Source: Falsiroseomonas oleicola (GTDB lineage Bacteria; Pseudomonadota; Alphaproteobacteria; Acetobacterales; Acetobacteraceae). Taken from it: a stretch of DNA of 64,000 nt. Below are positions 44,949 to 53,172 of the stretch, one piece after another. Each line of letters starts with the position of its first letter. The stretch's first letter is position 1. Both the position numbers and the translations under genes were made by a program. The notes under the pieces were generated by a model that saw only the letters and a program-made list of their open reading frames with translations, did no database searches and was not told the origin of the DNA. The stretch spans positions 101,974 to 165,973 of the forward strand of contig NZ_JAERQM010000009.1 of assembly GCF_019029495.1 (NCBI RefSeq), written 5' to 3'.

Positions 44949-45599
44949 TTAGACCATCGGCGCGTAGCGCGCGATCTGCGCATAGATTTCCCGGATGGCA
45001 TCCGCCAGGGACCGGTTCAATTCCTCAAGATCGGCCACCGCGTCGATGCGCGCCTGCACCCGGTCCAGCTCCTGGGTCGACAGGATCAGGGAGAACAGGC
45101 CGCCGGCGCGGCACAGGCCGATCAGCATCGAATCGCGCGGGTCGGGGATGTCGTCCTGGAACAGCACGCCCATGATGCGGGCCTTCACCTCCCGCTCCTC
45201 CTTGTCGGAGATCACCGGGTAGCGGCGCTCGGGGAAGACCCAGAGGAAGCGGCCTTCGACACGCTTGAGGATGCCCTTGGAAACCAGCCGCTCGAACAGC
45301 GCGTCGCGGTATTCGTCGGCATCCGCCGCCAGCGTCTCGATCCAGTGGCGGCTGTCACCGGCCTGCGGCGCGGCGACGATCTGCGCCAAGGCGCGATCCA
45401 GCAGCGCATCGCCGGTCGGCGCGGGGTTCACCACATAGAGGCGGGTCGGGTCGGTATCGATGCGGCCGGCCAGTGCCAGTTCGGCGAGCACGGCGCCGGC
45501 CACGGCGTAGTCGCCGGAGGGGGCCGCGCGCTCCTGCAAGCGCCCGCTTTCGTCATCGAGCATCAGGAGGAGGATTTCCTCCGGCATCGTCAAGGACAT
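44949..45599 (-). CDS. GOLPH3/VPS74 (GPP34) family protein
   Basis: A 216-residue protein. MSLTMPEEILLLMLDDESGR opens the GPP34 domain; AVAGAVLAELALAGRID, a mid-region RLVSKGILKRVEGRFLWVFPERRYPV and DSMLIGLCRAGGLFSLIL follow the family order. In yeast and animals VPS74/GOLPH3 binds PtdIns4P and retains Golgi glycosyltransferases; in bacteria its role is not known to me. ATG at 45599 preferred over an upstream TTG at 45680. It lies just before the STAS gene. Confidence 0.82.
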   Translation of the reverse strand: MSLTMPEEILLLMLDDESGRLQERAAPSGDYAVAGAVLAELALAGRIDTDPTRLYVVNPAPTGDALLDRALAQIVAAPQAGDSRHWIETLAADADEYRDALFERLVSKGILKRVEGRFLWVFPERRYPVISDKEEREVKARIMGVLFQDDIPDPRDSMLIGLCRAGGLFSLILSTQELDRVQARIDAVADLEELNRSLADAIREIYAQIARYAPMV

Positions 45600-45695
45600 G
45601 GCGTCACAAGGCTCCCTGGCCACAAGCCGGATGTCGGCTCCGGCGGGCGCCAGGGAAGCGCGCGGCGGGGGTGAAGTCAACGTAACTGCCCGCCA

Positions 45696-46736
45696 TCATT
45701 CGCCTTGCAGCGCCGCCTCCCGCTCCGCGGCCTGGAGGAAGGCGGCGAGGCCGTCCCGGACCACCTGGGGGTCCAGGTCGCGCAGGATGAAGACGAGCCG
45801 GGAACGGCGCGGCGTGCCCTCCGGCCAGGCGGGCAGGCGGGTGGGTGGGTGGAACAGGTGCTGCACGCCATGGATCACCACCGGCCGCGATTCGCCCACC
45901 AGATCCAGCAGGCCCTTCATGCGCAGCACCGAAGTGCCACGCGTCATCGCCAGCATCTCCAGCCAACTGGCGAGGCCCGTCCAGGGCAGGGGCTTCTCGA
46001 ATTCCAGGCACAGGGCCTGGATGCGCGGGTCGTGCCGATTGCGGTCGTGATGATGGTGGTGGTGATGGCCATGCGGCGCTGCCGCGCCGATCCAGGCGGC
46101 GACATCCGGCAGCTTGGACGTGGTGTCATAGGCGCCGGCATCCAGCAGCGCCGCCGCCGGCACTTCGCCGGCGATGGCGGGCAGGATCGGCGCGGTGGGG
46201 TTCAGCATCAGCAGCCGGTCGGTCAGCGCCGCCACCGCATCCGGCGGCGCCAGGTCCACCTTGCTGAGCACGATGCGGTCGGCGACGGCGGCCTGGCGCA
46301 GCGCCTCCTCCTGGCTGTCCAGCGTCGCCATGCCGGTCGCGGCATCGACCAGGGTCACCACGCCATCCAGAACGAATCGCTGCGCCATGCGCGGATCGGC
46401 CATCAGCGTGTGCAGGATGGGGGCGGGGTCGGCGAGGCCGGTGGTCTCCACCACCACCCGCGCCACCACCTGTCCCGCCAGCACCCGGTCCCAGATGCCG
46501 TCCAGCGCCGTCAGCAGGTCGCCGCGGATGGTGCAGCAGAGGCAGCCAGCATTCAGCAGCACGGTGTCGCCATCCAGCCGTTCCACCAGCAGATGGTCCA
46601 GGCCGATCTCGCCGAACTCATTGATGAGCACGGCGGTATTGGCCATGGCCGGCTGCTTGAGCAGGGCGTTCAGCAGCGTGGTCTTGCCGGCGCCGAGGAA
46701 GCCGGTCAGCAGGGTGACGGGGATCGGGCCGCTCAT
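45696..46736 (-). CDS. CobW/COG0523 family GTPase, probable zinc chaperone
   Basis: A 346-residue metal-binding GTPase. Walker A GFLGAGKTT (12-20), metal motif GCLCC (64-68) and a His-rich loop at about 223-231 (HGHHHHHHH) are followed by a C-terminal CobW-C domain. COG0523 proteins deliver metal, most often zinc, to client enzymes. The ATG overlaps the stop of hisI, and a Zur-like gene is divergent, both supporting zinc rather than cobalamin. Several COG0523 genes are under Zur control. Confidence 0.9.
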   Translation of the reverse strand: MSGPIPVTLLTGFLGAGKTTLLNALLKQPAMANTAVLINEFGEIGLDHLLVERLDGDTVLLNAGCLCCTIRGDLLTALDGIWDRVLAGQVVARVVVETTGLADPAPILHTLMADPRMAQRFVLDGVVTLVDAATGMATLDSQEEALRQAAVADRIVLSKVDLAPPDAVAALTDRLLMLNPTAPILPAIAGEVPAAALLDAGAYDTTSKLPDVAAWIGAAAPHGHHHHHHHDRNRHDPRIQALCLEFEKPLPWTGLASWLEMLAMTRGTSVLRMKGLLDLVGESRPVVIHGVQHLFHPPTRLPAWPEGTPRRSRLVFILRDLDPQVVRDGLAAFLQAAEREAALQGE

Positions 46737-47173
46737 CCGTGGCTGTGCCCGTGATGGGAACCGTACAGCGCCTCCGGGTCCATCAACGGCTCGGCGATCA
46801 CCGCCAGCTCGCCGTCGCGCATGGCGCGGAAGAAGCAGTTGCGGCGGCCGGTGTGGCAGGCGACGCCGTGCTGCTCGACCAGCGCCAGCAGCGTGTCGCC
46901 ATCGCAATCCAGCCGAAGCTCGACCAGCTTCTGGATCTGGCCGGAGGTCTCGCCCTTGCGCCAGAGCCCCTGGCGGGAACGGCTGTAGTAGCAGACCCGG
47001 CCGGTGGCCAGCGTCTCCTCCACCGCCTCCCGGTTCATCCAGGCCATCATCAGCACTTCCCCCGTATCATGCTGCTGCGCGATGCAGGCGACGAGGCCGC
47101 GCGGGTCGAAGCGCACGGCTTCCACCAGCTTGTGGGCGTTCAGGGTGACAGGCTGGGTGGGTGTGTCGGTCAT
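46733..47173 (-). CDS. hisI: phosphoribosyl-AMP cyclohydrolase HisI
   Basis: A 146-residue enzyme of histidine synthesis that opens the adenine ring of phosphoribosyl-AMP. DCDGDTLLALVEQHGVACHTGRRNCFF carries the three zinc Cys; MMAWMNREAVEETLATGR and YYSRSRQGLWRKGETSGQ are standard. An unusual His-rich tail, SHHGHSHG, closes the protein. It is followed with ATGA overlap by a CobW-type GTPase and lies opposite a Zur-like gene, an arrangement seen in zinc-responsive loci. No other his genes are near. Confidence 0.94.
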   Translation of the reverse strand: MTDTPTQPVTLNAHKLVEAVRFDPRGLVACIAQQHDTGEVLMMAWMNREAVEETLATGRVCYYSRSRQGLWRKGETSGQIQKLVELRLDCDGDTLLALVEQHGVACHTGRRNCFFRAMRDGELAVIAEPLMDPEALYGSHHGHSHG

Positions 47174-47234
47174 GGGAAGGCATTATATGGGAGGCGAGGG
47201 GGCCGCACAGCGCCCCCGCCAAGGAGATTCAGCG

Positions 47235-47738
47235 ATGGCGGAGGCGAAGGACGACCAGCGGCTGGAAGCCCAGTTGGACCAGGCCGCCGCGACCTGCCAG
47301 CGCCACGGCGCCCAACTGACGGAATTGCGCCGCCAGGTGCTGCGGCTGGTGCTGCAATCGGGGCAGCCCATCGGCGCCTATGCGCTGCTGGACCAGCTGC
47401 GCGGTGCCCGGCGCGGCGCGGCGCCGCCCACCGTCTATCGGGCGCTGGATTTCCTGCTGGCCCAGGGGCTGATCCACAAGGTGGAGCGGTTGAACGCCTT
47501 CATCGGCTGCGACGAGGCCGGGCATGGCCATGCCCATGGGCCGGAGCATCCCCACCAGTTCCTGATCTGCGGCCGATGCGGCAGCACGGCGGAAATCTGC
47601 GACCCCGCCACCCTGGCCGCACTCAAGGCCGCCGCCGCGCGCCAGGGCTTCGTGCCGCATCGGACCATGGTGGAGATGGAGGGTCTTTGCGCCCGTTGCG
47701 TCGCAGCAACCGCCGATGCGAATGTAACGGCAGCTTAA
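47235..47738 (+). CDS. zur: Fur family transcriptional regulator, Zur-like
   Basis: A 167-residue metalloregulator. A winged helix (about 35-95; APPTVYRALDFLLAQGLIHKVE is the DNA-recognition part) precedes a metal-sensing domain with HPHQFLICGRCGSTAEIC and a final CARC, the two-pair zinc site. HGHAHGPEHPH is a His-rich sensor stretch. AAGGAG at 47221 fits the ATG at 47235. Divergence from the hisI-cobW pair supports Zur over Fur; no operator could be identified with confidence in the 61-base gap. Confidence 0.85.
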   Translation: MAEAKDDQRLEAQLDQAAATCQRHGAQLTELRRQVLRLVLQSGQPIGAYALLDQLRGARRGAAPPTVYRALDFLLAQGLIHKVERLNAFIGCDEAGHGHAHGPEHPHQFLICGRCGSTAEICDPATLAALKAAAARQGFVPHRTMVEMEGLCARCVAATADANVTAA

Positions 47739-47774
47739 TCGACCCTGGCGGGACTGGCATTCGGGACGTTCGTG

Positions 47775-47794
47775 CTCAATTACCTTGAATTGAG
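47775..47794. promoter_or_regulatory. palindromic operator candidate upstream of winged-helix regulator
   Basis: CTCAATT and AATTGAG, separated by six bases (ACCTTG), form a 7-6-7 inverted repeat 38 bases before the ATG of the regulator, with further partial symmetry (GTTC, then AACG) outside. It is AT-rich relative to its surroundings, as expected for an autoregulatory site. Binding is inferred. Confidence 0.5.
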
Positions 47795-47832
47795 AACGTT
47801 GCATCCTTGTTCCGGTCTGGCAGAAGCCGCTC

Positions 47833-48195
47833 ATGAACCATGGTCTCGACGTGCCCGATGGCCGGGCGGCTGCGCTGCGGCTGCTGCGAGAGCTCCGTCA
47901 AGTGGATGCGCGCACCGGCGTGCGGAACAGCCGGATCGCCTTCGATGTGGCATTGCTGTTCTATGAGGCCAGCCTGGGCGTGGTGCAGGAAGCGGCGCTC
48001 TCGGTCGATCAGCTCGCCGCCAGCAGCGGCTATAGCGGCCCGACCGTGCGCCTGGTTTTGAAGCGTCTGCTCGAAGCCGGCACCGTCCAACCGGCGCGCC
48101 GCATCGGCAAGACCCAACTCTATGCCATGACGCCGGCGGGGCTGGCGGGCTTCGCCGGCTATGTCACCGCGATCCTGGCCTTCCGGGCACCCTGA
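47833..48195 (+). CDS. winged-helix (MarR/ArsR-like) transcriptional regulator
   Basis: A 120-residue DNA-binding protein. The helix-turn-helix is LSVDQLAASSGYSGPTVRLVLKRLLEAGTVQPAR, followed by a wing RIGKTQLYAMTP and a short C-terminal helix. Shorter than typical MarR (about 140), without a recognised ligand domain. The palindrome at 47775 is its probable target. Its stop codon lies in the first unit of a 17-base tandem repeat. Confidence 0.82.
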   Translation: MNHGLDVPDGRAAALRLLRELRQVDARTGVRNSRIAFDVALLFYEASLGVVQEAALSVDQLAASSGYSGPTVRLVLKRLLEAGTVQPARRIGKTQLYAMTPAGLAGFAGYVTAILAFRAP

Positions 48196-48243
48196 AGCCT
48201 TGGGCACCCTGAGGCCTTGGGCGCCCTGAAGCTTCGGGCGCCC
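48183..48243. repeat. 17-base tandem repeat, about 3.5 units, ending in a GC-rich hairpin
   Basis: Units of 17 bases (variants of TTGGGCACCCTGAGGCC) repeat at 48183, 48200, 48217 and partly 48234. The last copies give an inverted repeat of GGGCGCCC (48219-48226 and 48236-48243) around TGAAGCTTC. It starts inside the 3' end of the regulator gene and ends 12 bases before the convergent stop, so it may serve as a terminator. No T-run is present. Confidence 0.6.
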
Positions 48244-48254
48244 GGCGGCCATAT

Positions 48255-49457
48255 CTATTGCGGCAGCAGCGCGAGGCCCTGTTCGAGGTCGGCGATGATA
48301 TCCGCCACCTCCTCCAGCCCGATATGCAGCCGCACGGCCTGGCCCGGCAGTTCGGGCGTGACCTTGCGCACCAGCATGCCATTGGTCGGCAGCGCCAGGC
48401 ATTCATAGCCACCCCAGCTCGCGCCGATGCCGAACAGCTTCAGGCCGTCGACGAAGCGGAACACCTCCGCCTCCGTGTAGCGCGGCTGGAAGACGATGCC
48501 GAACAGCGAGCAGCCGCCATCGAAGTCGCGCTTCCACAGATCATGCCCCGGCGCGCCGGGCAGGGCGGGGTGGCGCACCTCCAGCACCTCCGGCCGCTTC
48601 GCCAGCCAGGCCGCGACCTGGAGCGAGCTTTCCGTCTGGTGCTTCAGCCGCACCGGCATGGTCCGCACGCCGCGCAGCGCCAGCCAGCAATCATCCGGGC
48701 TGGCGTAATGGCCGAGTGCCGAGGCCATGCCGCGGACGAGGTGGTGGTGTTCCTGCGTCGCCACGGTGACGGAGCCCAGCAGGATGTCCGAATGCCCGCC
48801 GACATATTTCGTCAGCGCCTGGATCGAGACATCGCAGCCATGGGCGAAGGGCTGGAAGCTGTGGATGCCCCAGGTGTTGTCGATCATGCTGATGGCGCCG
48901 TGGCGCTTGGCCACCGCGTTCAGCGCCGGCACGTCCTGCACCTCGAAGGTGTGGCTGCCGGGGCTTTCCAGGTAGAGAACCCTGGTGTTGGGGGTCCAGA
49001 GCTTCTCCAGCCCCTCGGCATCGATGCAGGGGTCGTAGAACTGCGTCTCGATGCCCCAGCCGGGCAGCACATTTTCCGCCAGGTTGCGCGCCGGGCCATA
49101 GACGCTGTCGGGCATCAGGCAGCGGTCGCCGGCCTTCAGCCAGGCCATCAGCGGCACGGTCACGGCGGACAGGCCGGTGCCAGTGATGGTGCAATGCGTG
49201 CCGCCCTCGATCTCGGCGACCACATCCTCCAGCTGCCAATGGGTCGGGCCGCCCTGGGTGCCATAGGTCATCACCCGCTCGAAGCGACGCTTCCCATTCT
49301 CCCGCCGCACCTCGCAGGAGGGGGAGGTGACGGTGGAGCCGCGATGCACCGGCGGGTTGACGAAGCCGAGCGCGCGGATCGGCGGCCGCGCCGCATGCGA
49401 CATGCGGGTGGCGAAGGCATGCTTCTTCTCGCCGGCGGCGGGAACATCGTCGGGCAT
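48255..49457 (-). CDS. metC: cystathionine beta-lyase
   Basis: A 400-residue PLP-dependent enzyme that cleaves cystathionine to homocysteine, pyruvate and ammonia. AEIEGGTHCTITGTGLSAV, DSVYGPARN, SMIDNTWGIHSFQPFAHGCDVSIQALTKYVGGHSD (Lys of TKY binds PLP) and GIHFGLE-like ending are typical of the MetC branch rather than CGS. The start overlaps the sulfurtransferase stop by one base (TGATG), suggesting sulfur-metabolism cotranscription. Confidence 0.88.
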   Translation of the reverse strand: MPDDVPAAGEKKHAFATRMSHAARPPIRALGFVNPPVHRGSTVTSPSCEVRRENGKRRFERVMTYGTQGGPTHWQLEDVVAEIEGGTHCTITGTGLSAVTVPLMAWLKAGDRCLMPDSVYGPARNLAENVLPGWGIETQFYDPCIDAEGLEKLWTPNTRVLYLESPGSHTFEVQDVPALNAVAKRHGAISMIDNTWGIHSFQPFAHGCDVSIQALTKYVGGHSDILLGSVTVATQEHHHLVRGMASALGHYASPDDCWLALRGVRTMPVRLKHQTESSLQVAAWLAKRPEVLEVRHPALPGAPGHDLWKRDFDGGCSLFGIVFQPRYTEAEVFRFVDGLKLFGIGASWGGYECLALPTNGMLVRKVTPELPGQAVRLHIGLEEVADIIADLEQGLALLPQ

Positions 49458-50302
49458 CAGCTTACGTCCTTGGGGGTTTCCGGGCGGCTCGCCCATTCGG
49501 TCCAGGAGCCGTCATAGACGGCGGGTTCGGGCAGGCCGGCGCGCAACGCACCCAGCGCCACGACGCAGGCGGTGACGCCCGTGCCGCAGGAGGTGACGAT
49601 CGGCCGGCTGTCATCGGCGCCGCGCTCGGCGAACAGCGCCTGCAGCGTCGCCACATCCTTCATCACGCCATCCGGCCCGACCAGGTCGGCGGCCGGCAGG
49701 GATTTCGCGCCGGGCATGTGGCCGGAGGGCAGGCCGGGGCGCGGTTCCGGCGCCGTGCCGTCGAAGCGGGCCTTGGACCGCGCATCGAGGATCAGCGCTT
49801 CCCCACCGCCCTGGCGCACGATGCGCTTGATGTCGCCGATGCCGGCCAGGCGGCGGGCGATCAGGTCGGCGACGAAGGTGGCGGAGGTTTTCGGGGTGGC
49901 ATCGCCGGTCTCGACCGGCCGACCCTCCCGCTGCCACTTGAGCAACCCGCCATCCAGCACCGCCGCCTTCTCATGCCCGAACAGCCGCATCATCCACCAG
50001 CCGCGCGGGGAGGCGCGCAGCCCGTGCTGGTCGTAGAAGACCACGCGCGTGTCATTGCCGATGCCGAGCGCGCCCATCAGCTTCTCGAACCGCGCCGGCG
50101 TCGGGATCATATGCGGCAGGCTGCTGTCGGGATCGGCGATCTGGTCGATGTTGAACAGCAATGCGCCGGGGATATGCGCCTTGCGAAAACCGTCCGGCGC
50201 ATTGCCCTGTTCATTCGGCAGATAGGTGGTGCAGTCCAGCACGACGAGGTCGGGCTTGCCGAGCTCGGCCGCCAGCCAGTCCGTGGATACCAGCAATTCC
50301 AT
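49457..50302 (-). CDS. sseA: 3-mercaptopyruvate sulfurtransferase
   Basis: A 281-residue two-rhodanese-domain enzyme. The active-site loop is CGTGVTAC, close to the CG(S/T)GVT of mercaptopyruvate sulfurtransferases and unlike the CRKGVT of thiosulfate enzymes. VVFYDQHGLRASPRGWWMMRLFGHEKAAVLDGG is the inactive first domain boundary. ATG at 50302 chosen. Cotranscribed with metC, linking cysteine sulfur handling. Confidence 0.92.
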   Translation of the reverse strand: MELLVSTDWLAAELGKPDLVVLDCTTYLPNEQGNAPDGFRKAHIPGALLFNIDQIADPDSSLPHMIPTPARFEKLMGALGIGNDTRVVFYDQHGLRASPRGWWMMRLFGHEKAAVLDGGLLKWQREGRPVETGDATPKTSATFVADLIARRLAGIGDIKRIVRQGGGEALILDARSKARFDGTAPEPRPGLPSGHMPGAKSLPAADLVGPDGVMKDVATLQALFAERGADDSRPIVTSCGTGVTACVVALGALRAGLPEPAVYDGSWTEWASRPETPKDVS

Positions 50303-50307
50303 GGCCT

Positions 50308-51027
50308 TCACTCCGGCAGGATGATGTGGATGCGGCGGTTCTGGCGGCCCTTGCTCTCCAGCTTGGAGACCTCCACCCGCCCGATCTCCCCGGTGCTGCG
50401 CACATGGGTGCCGCCGCAGGGTTGCAGGTCCACGGGCGCGCCTTCCGGCCCGATGCGCACCAGCCGGATGCGCCCGGCGCCACGCGGCGGCTGCACGGAC
50501 AGGGTGCGGACCATCTGCGGATTGGCGTCCAGCTCGGCTTCGGTGATCCAGCTCGTGCCGGTCGGATGGTCGGCGGCGACCAGGGCGGCGAGCTGTTCGG
50601 TGAACCATTCCTTGGCGGGCGGGTCGGGCAGGTCGAAGTCCAGGCGGGACTTCTCGGCGCCGATCTGGTTGCCGGTGGCGTAGATGCCGGGCAGCACGCT
50701 GCACAGCAGGTGCAGGGTGGTGTGCATGCGCATGTGCCGGTGGCGGCGCGCCCAGTCGAGGCTGGCCAGCACCTCCGCCCCCACGGGCGGCAGGGCCGCG
50801 CCGGGGGCGAGCGTGTGCAGGATGGCACCGGCCTCGCCCTTGACGGCCTCGGCCACCACAGCCTCCCCGCCCTCCCAGCGCAGCATGCCGGAATCGCCGG
50901 GCTGGCCGCCGCTGCGGGCGTAGAAGACGGTGCGGTCCAGCACCACGCCGCGTTCATCGGCGGCGATCACGCGGGCCGGGGTTTCGCGCAGATAGGCGTC
51001 CTCGGTGAAAAGCGGCTCGGTCGTCAT
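50308..51027 (-). CDS. alanyl-tRNA editing protein AlaX
   Basis: A 239-residue free-standing editing enzyme that deacylates mischarged alanyl-tRNA (Ser or Gly). It carries the zinc motif HMRMHTTLHLL (H-x3-H) and CGGTHVRSTGEIG. Size fits the AlaX-M/II class. TGATG overlap with the Nudix gene sets the start at 51027. It lies within the sulfur/amino-acid operon. Confidence 0.9.
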   Translation of the reverse strand: MTTEPLFTEDAYLRETPARVIAADERGVVLDRTVFYARSGGQPGDSGMLRWEGGEAVVAEAVKGEAGAILHTLAPGAALPPVGAEVLASLDWARRHRHMRMHTTLHLLCSVLPGIYATGNQIGAEKSRLDFDLPDPPAKEWFTEQLAALVAADHPTGTSWITEAELDANPQMVRTLSVQPPRGAGRIRLVRIGPEGAPVDLQPCGGTHVRSTGEIGRVEVSKLESKGRQNRRIHIILPE

Positions 51028-51695
51028 CAGTCTTTCCATTGCTCGCGCAGCCTGGCGCGGTTCACCTGAAGCCACAGCAGGGCCAGGGCCGCCGGTGCGT
51101 TCTGGATGCGGTTGTCGGCCACCATGCGGAAGGCTTCCTCCGCCGGCAGCAGCAGCACCCTGGTTTCCTCATGCTCGGTGGCCAGGCCATGGGTGCTGGC
51201 GGTGGCATCGGCCAGGTCGACCCGGGCGCAGTGGAAATGCACCACCTCGTCGCAGCCGCCCTGCATGAGCTGGAAGCGGCCGATGGTCTCCACCGCGCGG
51301 GCGGCAAGCCCGGCCTCCTCCGCCAATTCGCGGGTGGCGCAGGCCACCGGATCCTCGCCCGCCTCCAGCAGCCCGGCTGGGCATTCCGTCATCACCGGCG
51401 GCAGGCCGGCCGCCAGAGCCGGCAGGCGGAACTGCTCGATCATGGCGATTCGGTCGGTCGCGGGGTCATAGGGCAGGATCAGCACGCCCTGGCCGCGGCG
51501 CCACAGCTCCCAGGTCAGGATGCCGGAAGGCGTGCCGTCGAAGCGGGCATAACGGAAGCGCACGCGCTGCAGGGCGAAGCGCTGGCCCCAGACCACCTCA
51601 TCCTCCAGCACCTCCAGCCCCGGCCAGGGCGGGATGGGCGGGGCCTTCTTGTGGCGCGGTGGCGTTTCGGGGGGCGGGGGCGGGCTGGCGCTCAT
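51027..51695 (-). CDS. Nudix hydrolase, ADP-ribose pyrophosphatase-like
   Basis: A 222-residue Nudix enzyme. The Nudix box GLLEAGEDPVACATRELAEEAGL fits G-x5-E-x7-R-E-U-x-E-E-x-G-U. IAMIEQFRLPAL before the box is typical of ADP-ribose/NudF members. The N-terminal 25 residues are Pro-rich and of low complexity. It overlaps the alaX start by one base. Confidence 0.88.
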   Translation of the reverse strand: MSASPPPPPETPPRHKKAPPIPPWPGLEVLEDEVVWGQRFALQRVRFRYARFDGTPSGILTWELWRRGQGVLILPYDPATDRIAMIEQFRLPALAAGLPPVMTECPAGLLEAGEDPVACATRELAEEAGLAARAVETIGRFQLMQGGCDEVVHFHCARVDLADATASTHGLATEHEETRVLLLPAEEAFRMVADNRIQNAPAALALLWLQVNRARLREQWKD

Positions 51696-51732
51696 GCCCG
51701 GCCGACCCTACCCTTGGGCATCAGGAACGTCC

Positions 51733-52665
51733 ATGTCCCGCATCCCATCCCTTCCGATCATCCCTCCCGTACCTTCGGCACTCGCCGCCGCACGGCGCCG
51801 CGGCATCCTTCTGGTGCTGGGCGCCTCGGCCGCCTTCGTCGTCTCCGCCGCGCTGGTGAAGTCGATCGGGCCGACGATTCCGCTGCCGCAGATCATCCTG
51901 TTCCGCAATTTCTTCGCCCTGCCGCTGCTGCTGCTGATGGTGATGCAGGCCGGCGGCTTCCATCTGCTGCGCACCAGGCTGCCCTGGCGCCATGTGGAGC
52001 GCACCTTCTGGGGCATGTGGGGGATGATCGGCGCCTTCCACGGCTTCGTGTACCTGCCGCTGGCGACCGCGACGGCGCTGGGCTTCACCATGCCGCTGTT
52101 CCTGACCGCGCTGTCCACCGTGCTGCTGGGGGAGAAGGTGGGCTGGCGCCGCTGGTCCGCCGTGGTGGTCGGCTTCGCCGGGGTGCTGCTGATGGTCCGG
52201 CCCGGCTTCGGCGGCGCCGCGCTGCCGGTGTTCAGCGTCGGCCTGGTGCTGCTGGGCGCGCTGGGCTGGGCCATGGCGATGATCAGCATCCGCCGGATGG
52301 GGGAGGCCGGGGAGCCCGGCGTGTCCATCGTCTTCTGGTTCGCCATCTGCTCCGCCACCGTCGCCGGGCTCGCCACCATCCCGGTCTGGGTCACGCCCTC
52401 GCCGCGCGAATGGCTGCTGCTGGCGGGCATCGGCTGCGTCTCGGCCGTCGCGCAATTGCTGATGACGGCGGCCTATCGCCGCGGGGAGACGACGCTGCTG
52501 GCGCCCTTCGAGTATTCTGGCCTGATCTGGACCATGATGGTGGGCATCCTGCTCTGGTCCGAATGGCCGGATGGCTACGAACTGGCGGGCTTCGGCGTGC
52601 TGGTCGGCGCCGGCCTGTATATCTGGCGGCGCGAGGTGCTGCGGGCGGCGGAGGCGCGGCGATGA
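51733..52665 (+). CDS. EamA/DMT family transporter
   Basis: A 310-residue membrane protein with about ten helices in two EamA repeats; FRNFFALPLLLLMVM and ALGFTMPLFLTALSTVLLGEKVGWRRWSAVVVGFAGVLLM in the first, LLAPFEYSGLIWTMMVGILLWSEWP in the second. Metabolite or amino-acid efflux is usual for the family. Its stop overlaps the MaoC gene (ATGA). Confidence 0.9.
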   Translation: MSRIPSLPIIPPVPSALAAARRRGILLVLGASAAFVVSAALVKSIGPTIPLPQIILFRNFFALPLLLLMVMQAGGFHLLRTRLPWRHVERTFWGMWGMIGAFHGFVYLPLATATALGFTMPLFLTALSTVLLGEKVGWRRWSAVVVGFAGVLLMVRPGFGGAALPVFSVGLVLLGALGWAMAMISIRRMGEAGEPGVSIVFWFAICSATVAGLATIPVWVTPSPREWLLLAGIGCVSAVAQLLMTAAYRRGETTLLAPFEYSGLIWTMMVGILLWSEWPDGYELAGFGVLVGAGLYIWRREVLRAAEARR

Positions 52666-53141
52666 CCGAGCCCTTCGATCCGCGCGCTCATCGCATGATC
52701 GCCGAACAGCGATGGTTCGAGGATTTCCGGCTCGGCGAGCGCTTCCCCTTGCCCAGCCGCACCATGACCAGCGCCGTCTTCCTGGCCTTCCAGGCGGCCA
52801 GCGGCGACAACCACCCGATCCATTACGACCGGGACTACTGCCGCGCCCATGGCCTGCCGGACATGCTGGCGCATGGCTACCAGGTGGCGATCCAGACCGC
52901 CGCCGGGGCCGGTATCTTCCCGCATCTGGTGCAGGAGTCGCTGAAGGCCTTTCTCGAACAGTCCAGCCGCTTCCTGCACCCTGTCTTCCTCGACGACACG
53001 GTCTATCCCTGCCTGGAGGTCGATGAGCTGACGCCCAATCGCAGCACGGGCGTGGTCGGGCTGCGCAGCACGGTGCACAACCAGAAGGGCGTGCTGGTGC
53101 TGGAAGGGCGGCATCGCTATCTGCTGCGGAAGCGACCTTGA
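52662..53141 (+). CDS. MaoC family dehydratase
   Basis: A 159-residue hotdog enzyme. FQAASGDNHPIHYDRDYCRAHGLPDMLAHGYQVAIQ contains the D-x4-H hydratase dyad. Members hydrate enoyl-CoA or related thioesters. The upstream neighbour is a transporter of the EamA class; the link is unclear. Confidence 0.88.
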   Translation: MTEPFDPRAHRMIAEQRWFEDFRLGERFPLPSRTMTSAVFLAFQAASGDNHPIHYDRDYCRAHGLPDMLAHGYQVAIQTAAGAGIFPHLVQESLKAFLEQSSRFLHPVFLDDTVYPCLEVDELTPNRSTGVVGLRSTVHNQKGVLVLEGRHRYLLRKRP

Positions 53142-53172
53142 CAGGCTGCGGAAATTCGCGGGGAAAGCCCTG

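Noticed and set aside
46733..47173. hisI as a zinc-independent substitute paralogue
   Set aside because: All three zinc-binding cysteines are retained, so this is the normal zinc-dependent type.
47174..47234. Zur operator in the hisI/zur gap
   Set aside because: GCATTATATGG is AT-rich but lacks the symmetric arms of a Zur box, so no site is called.
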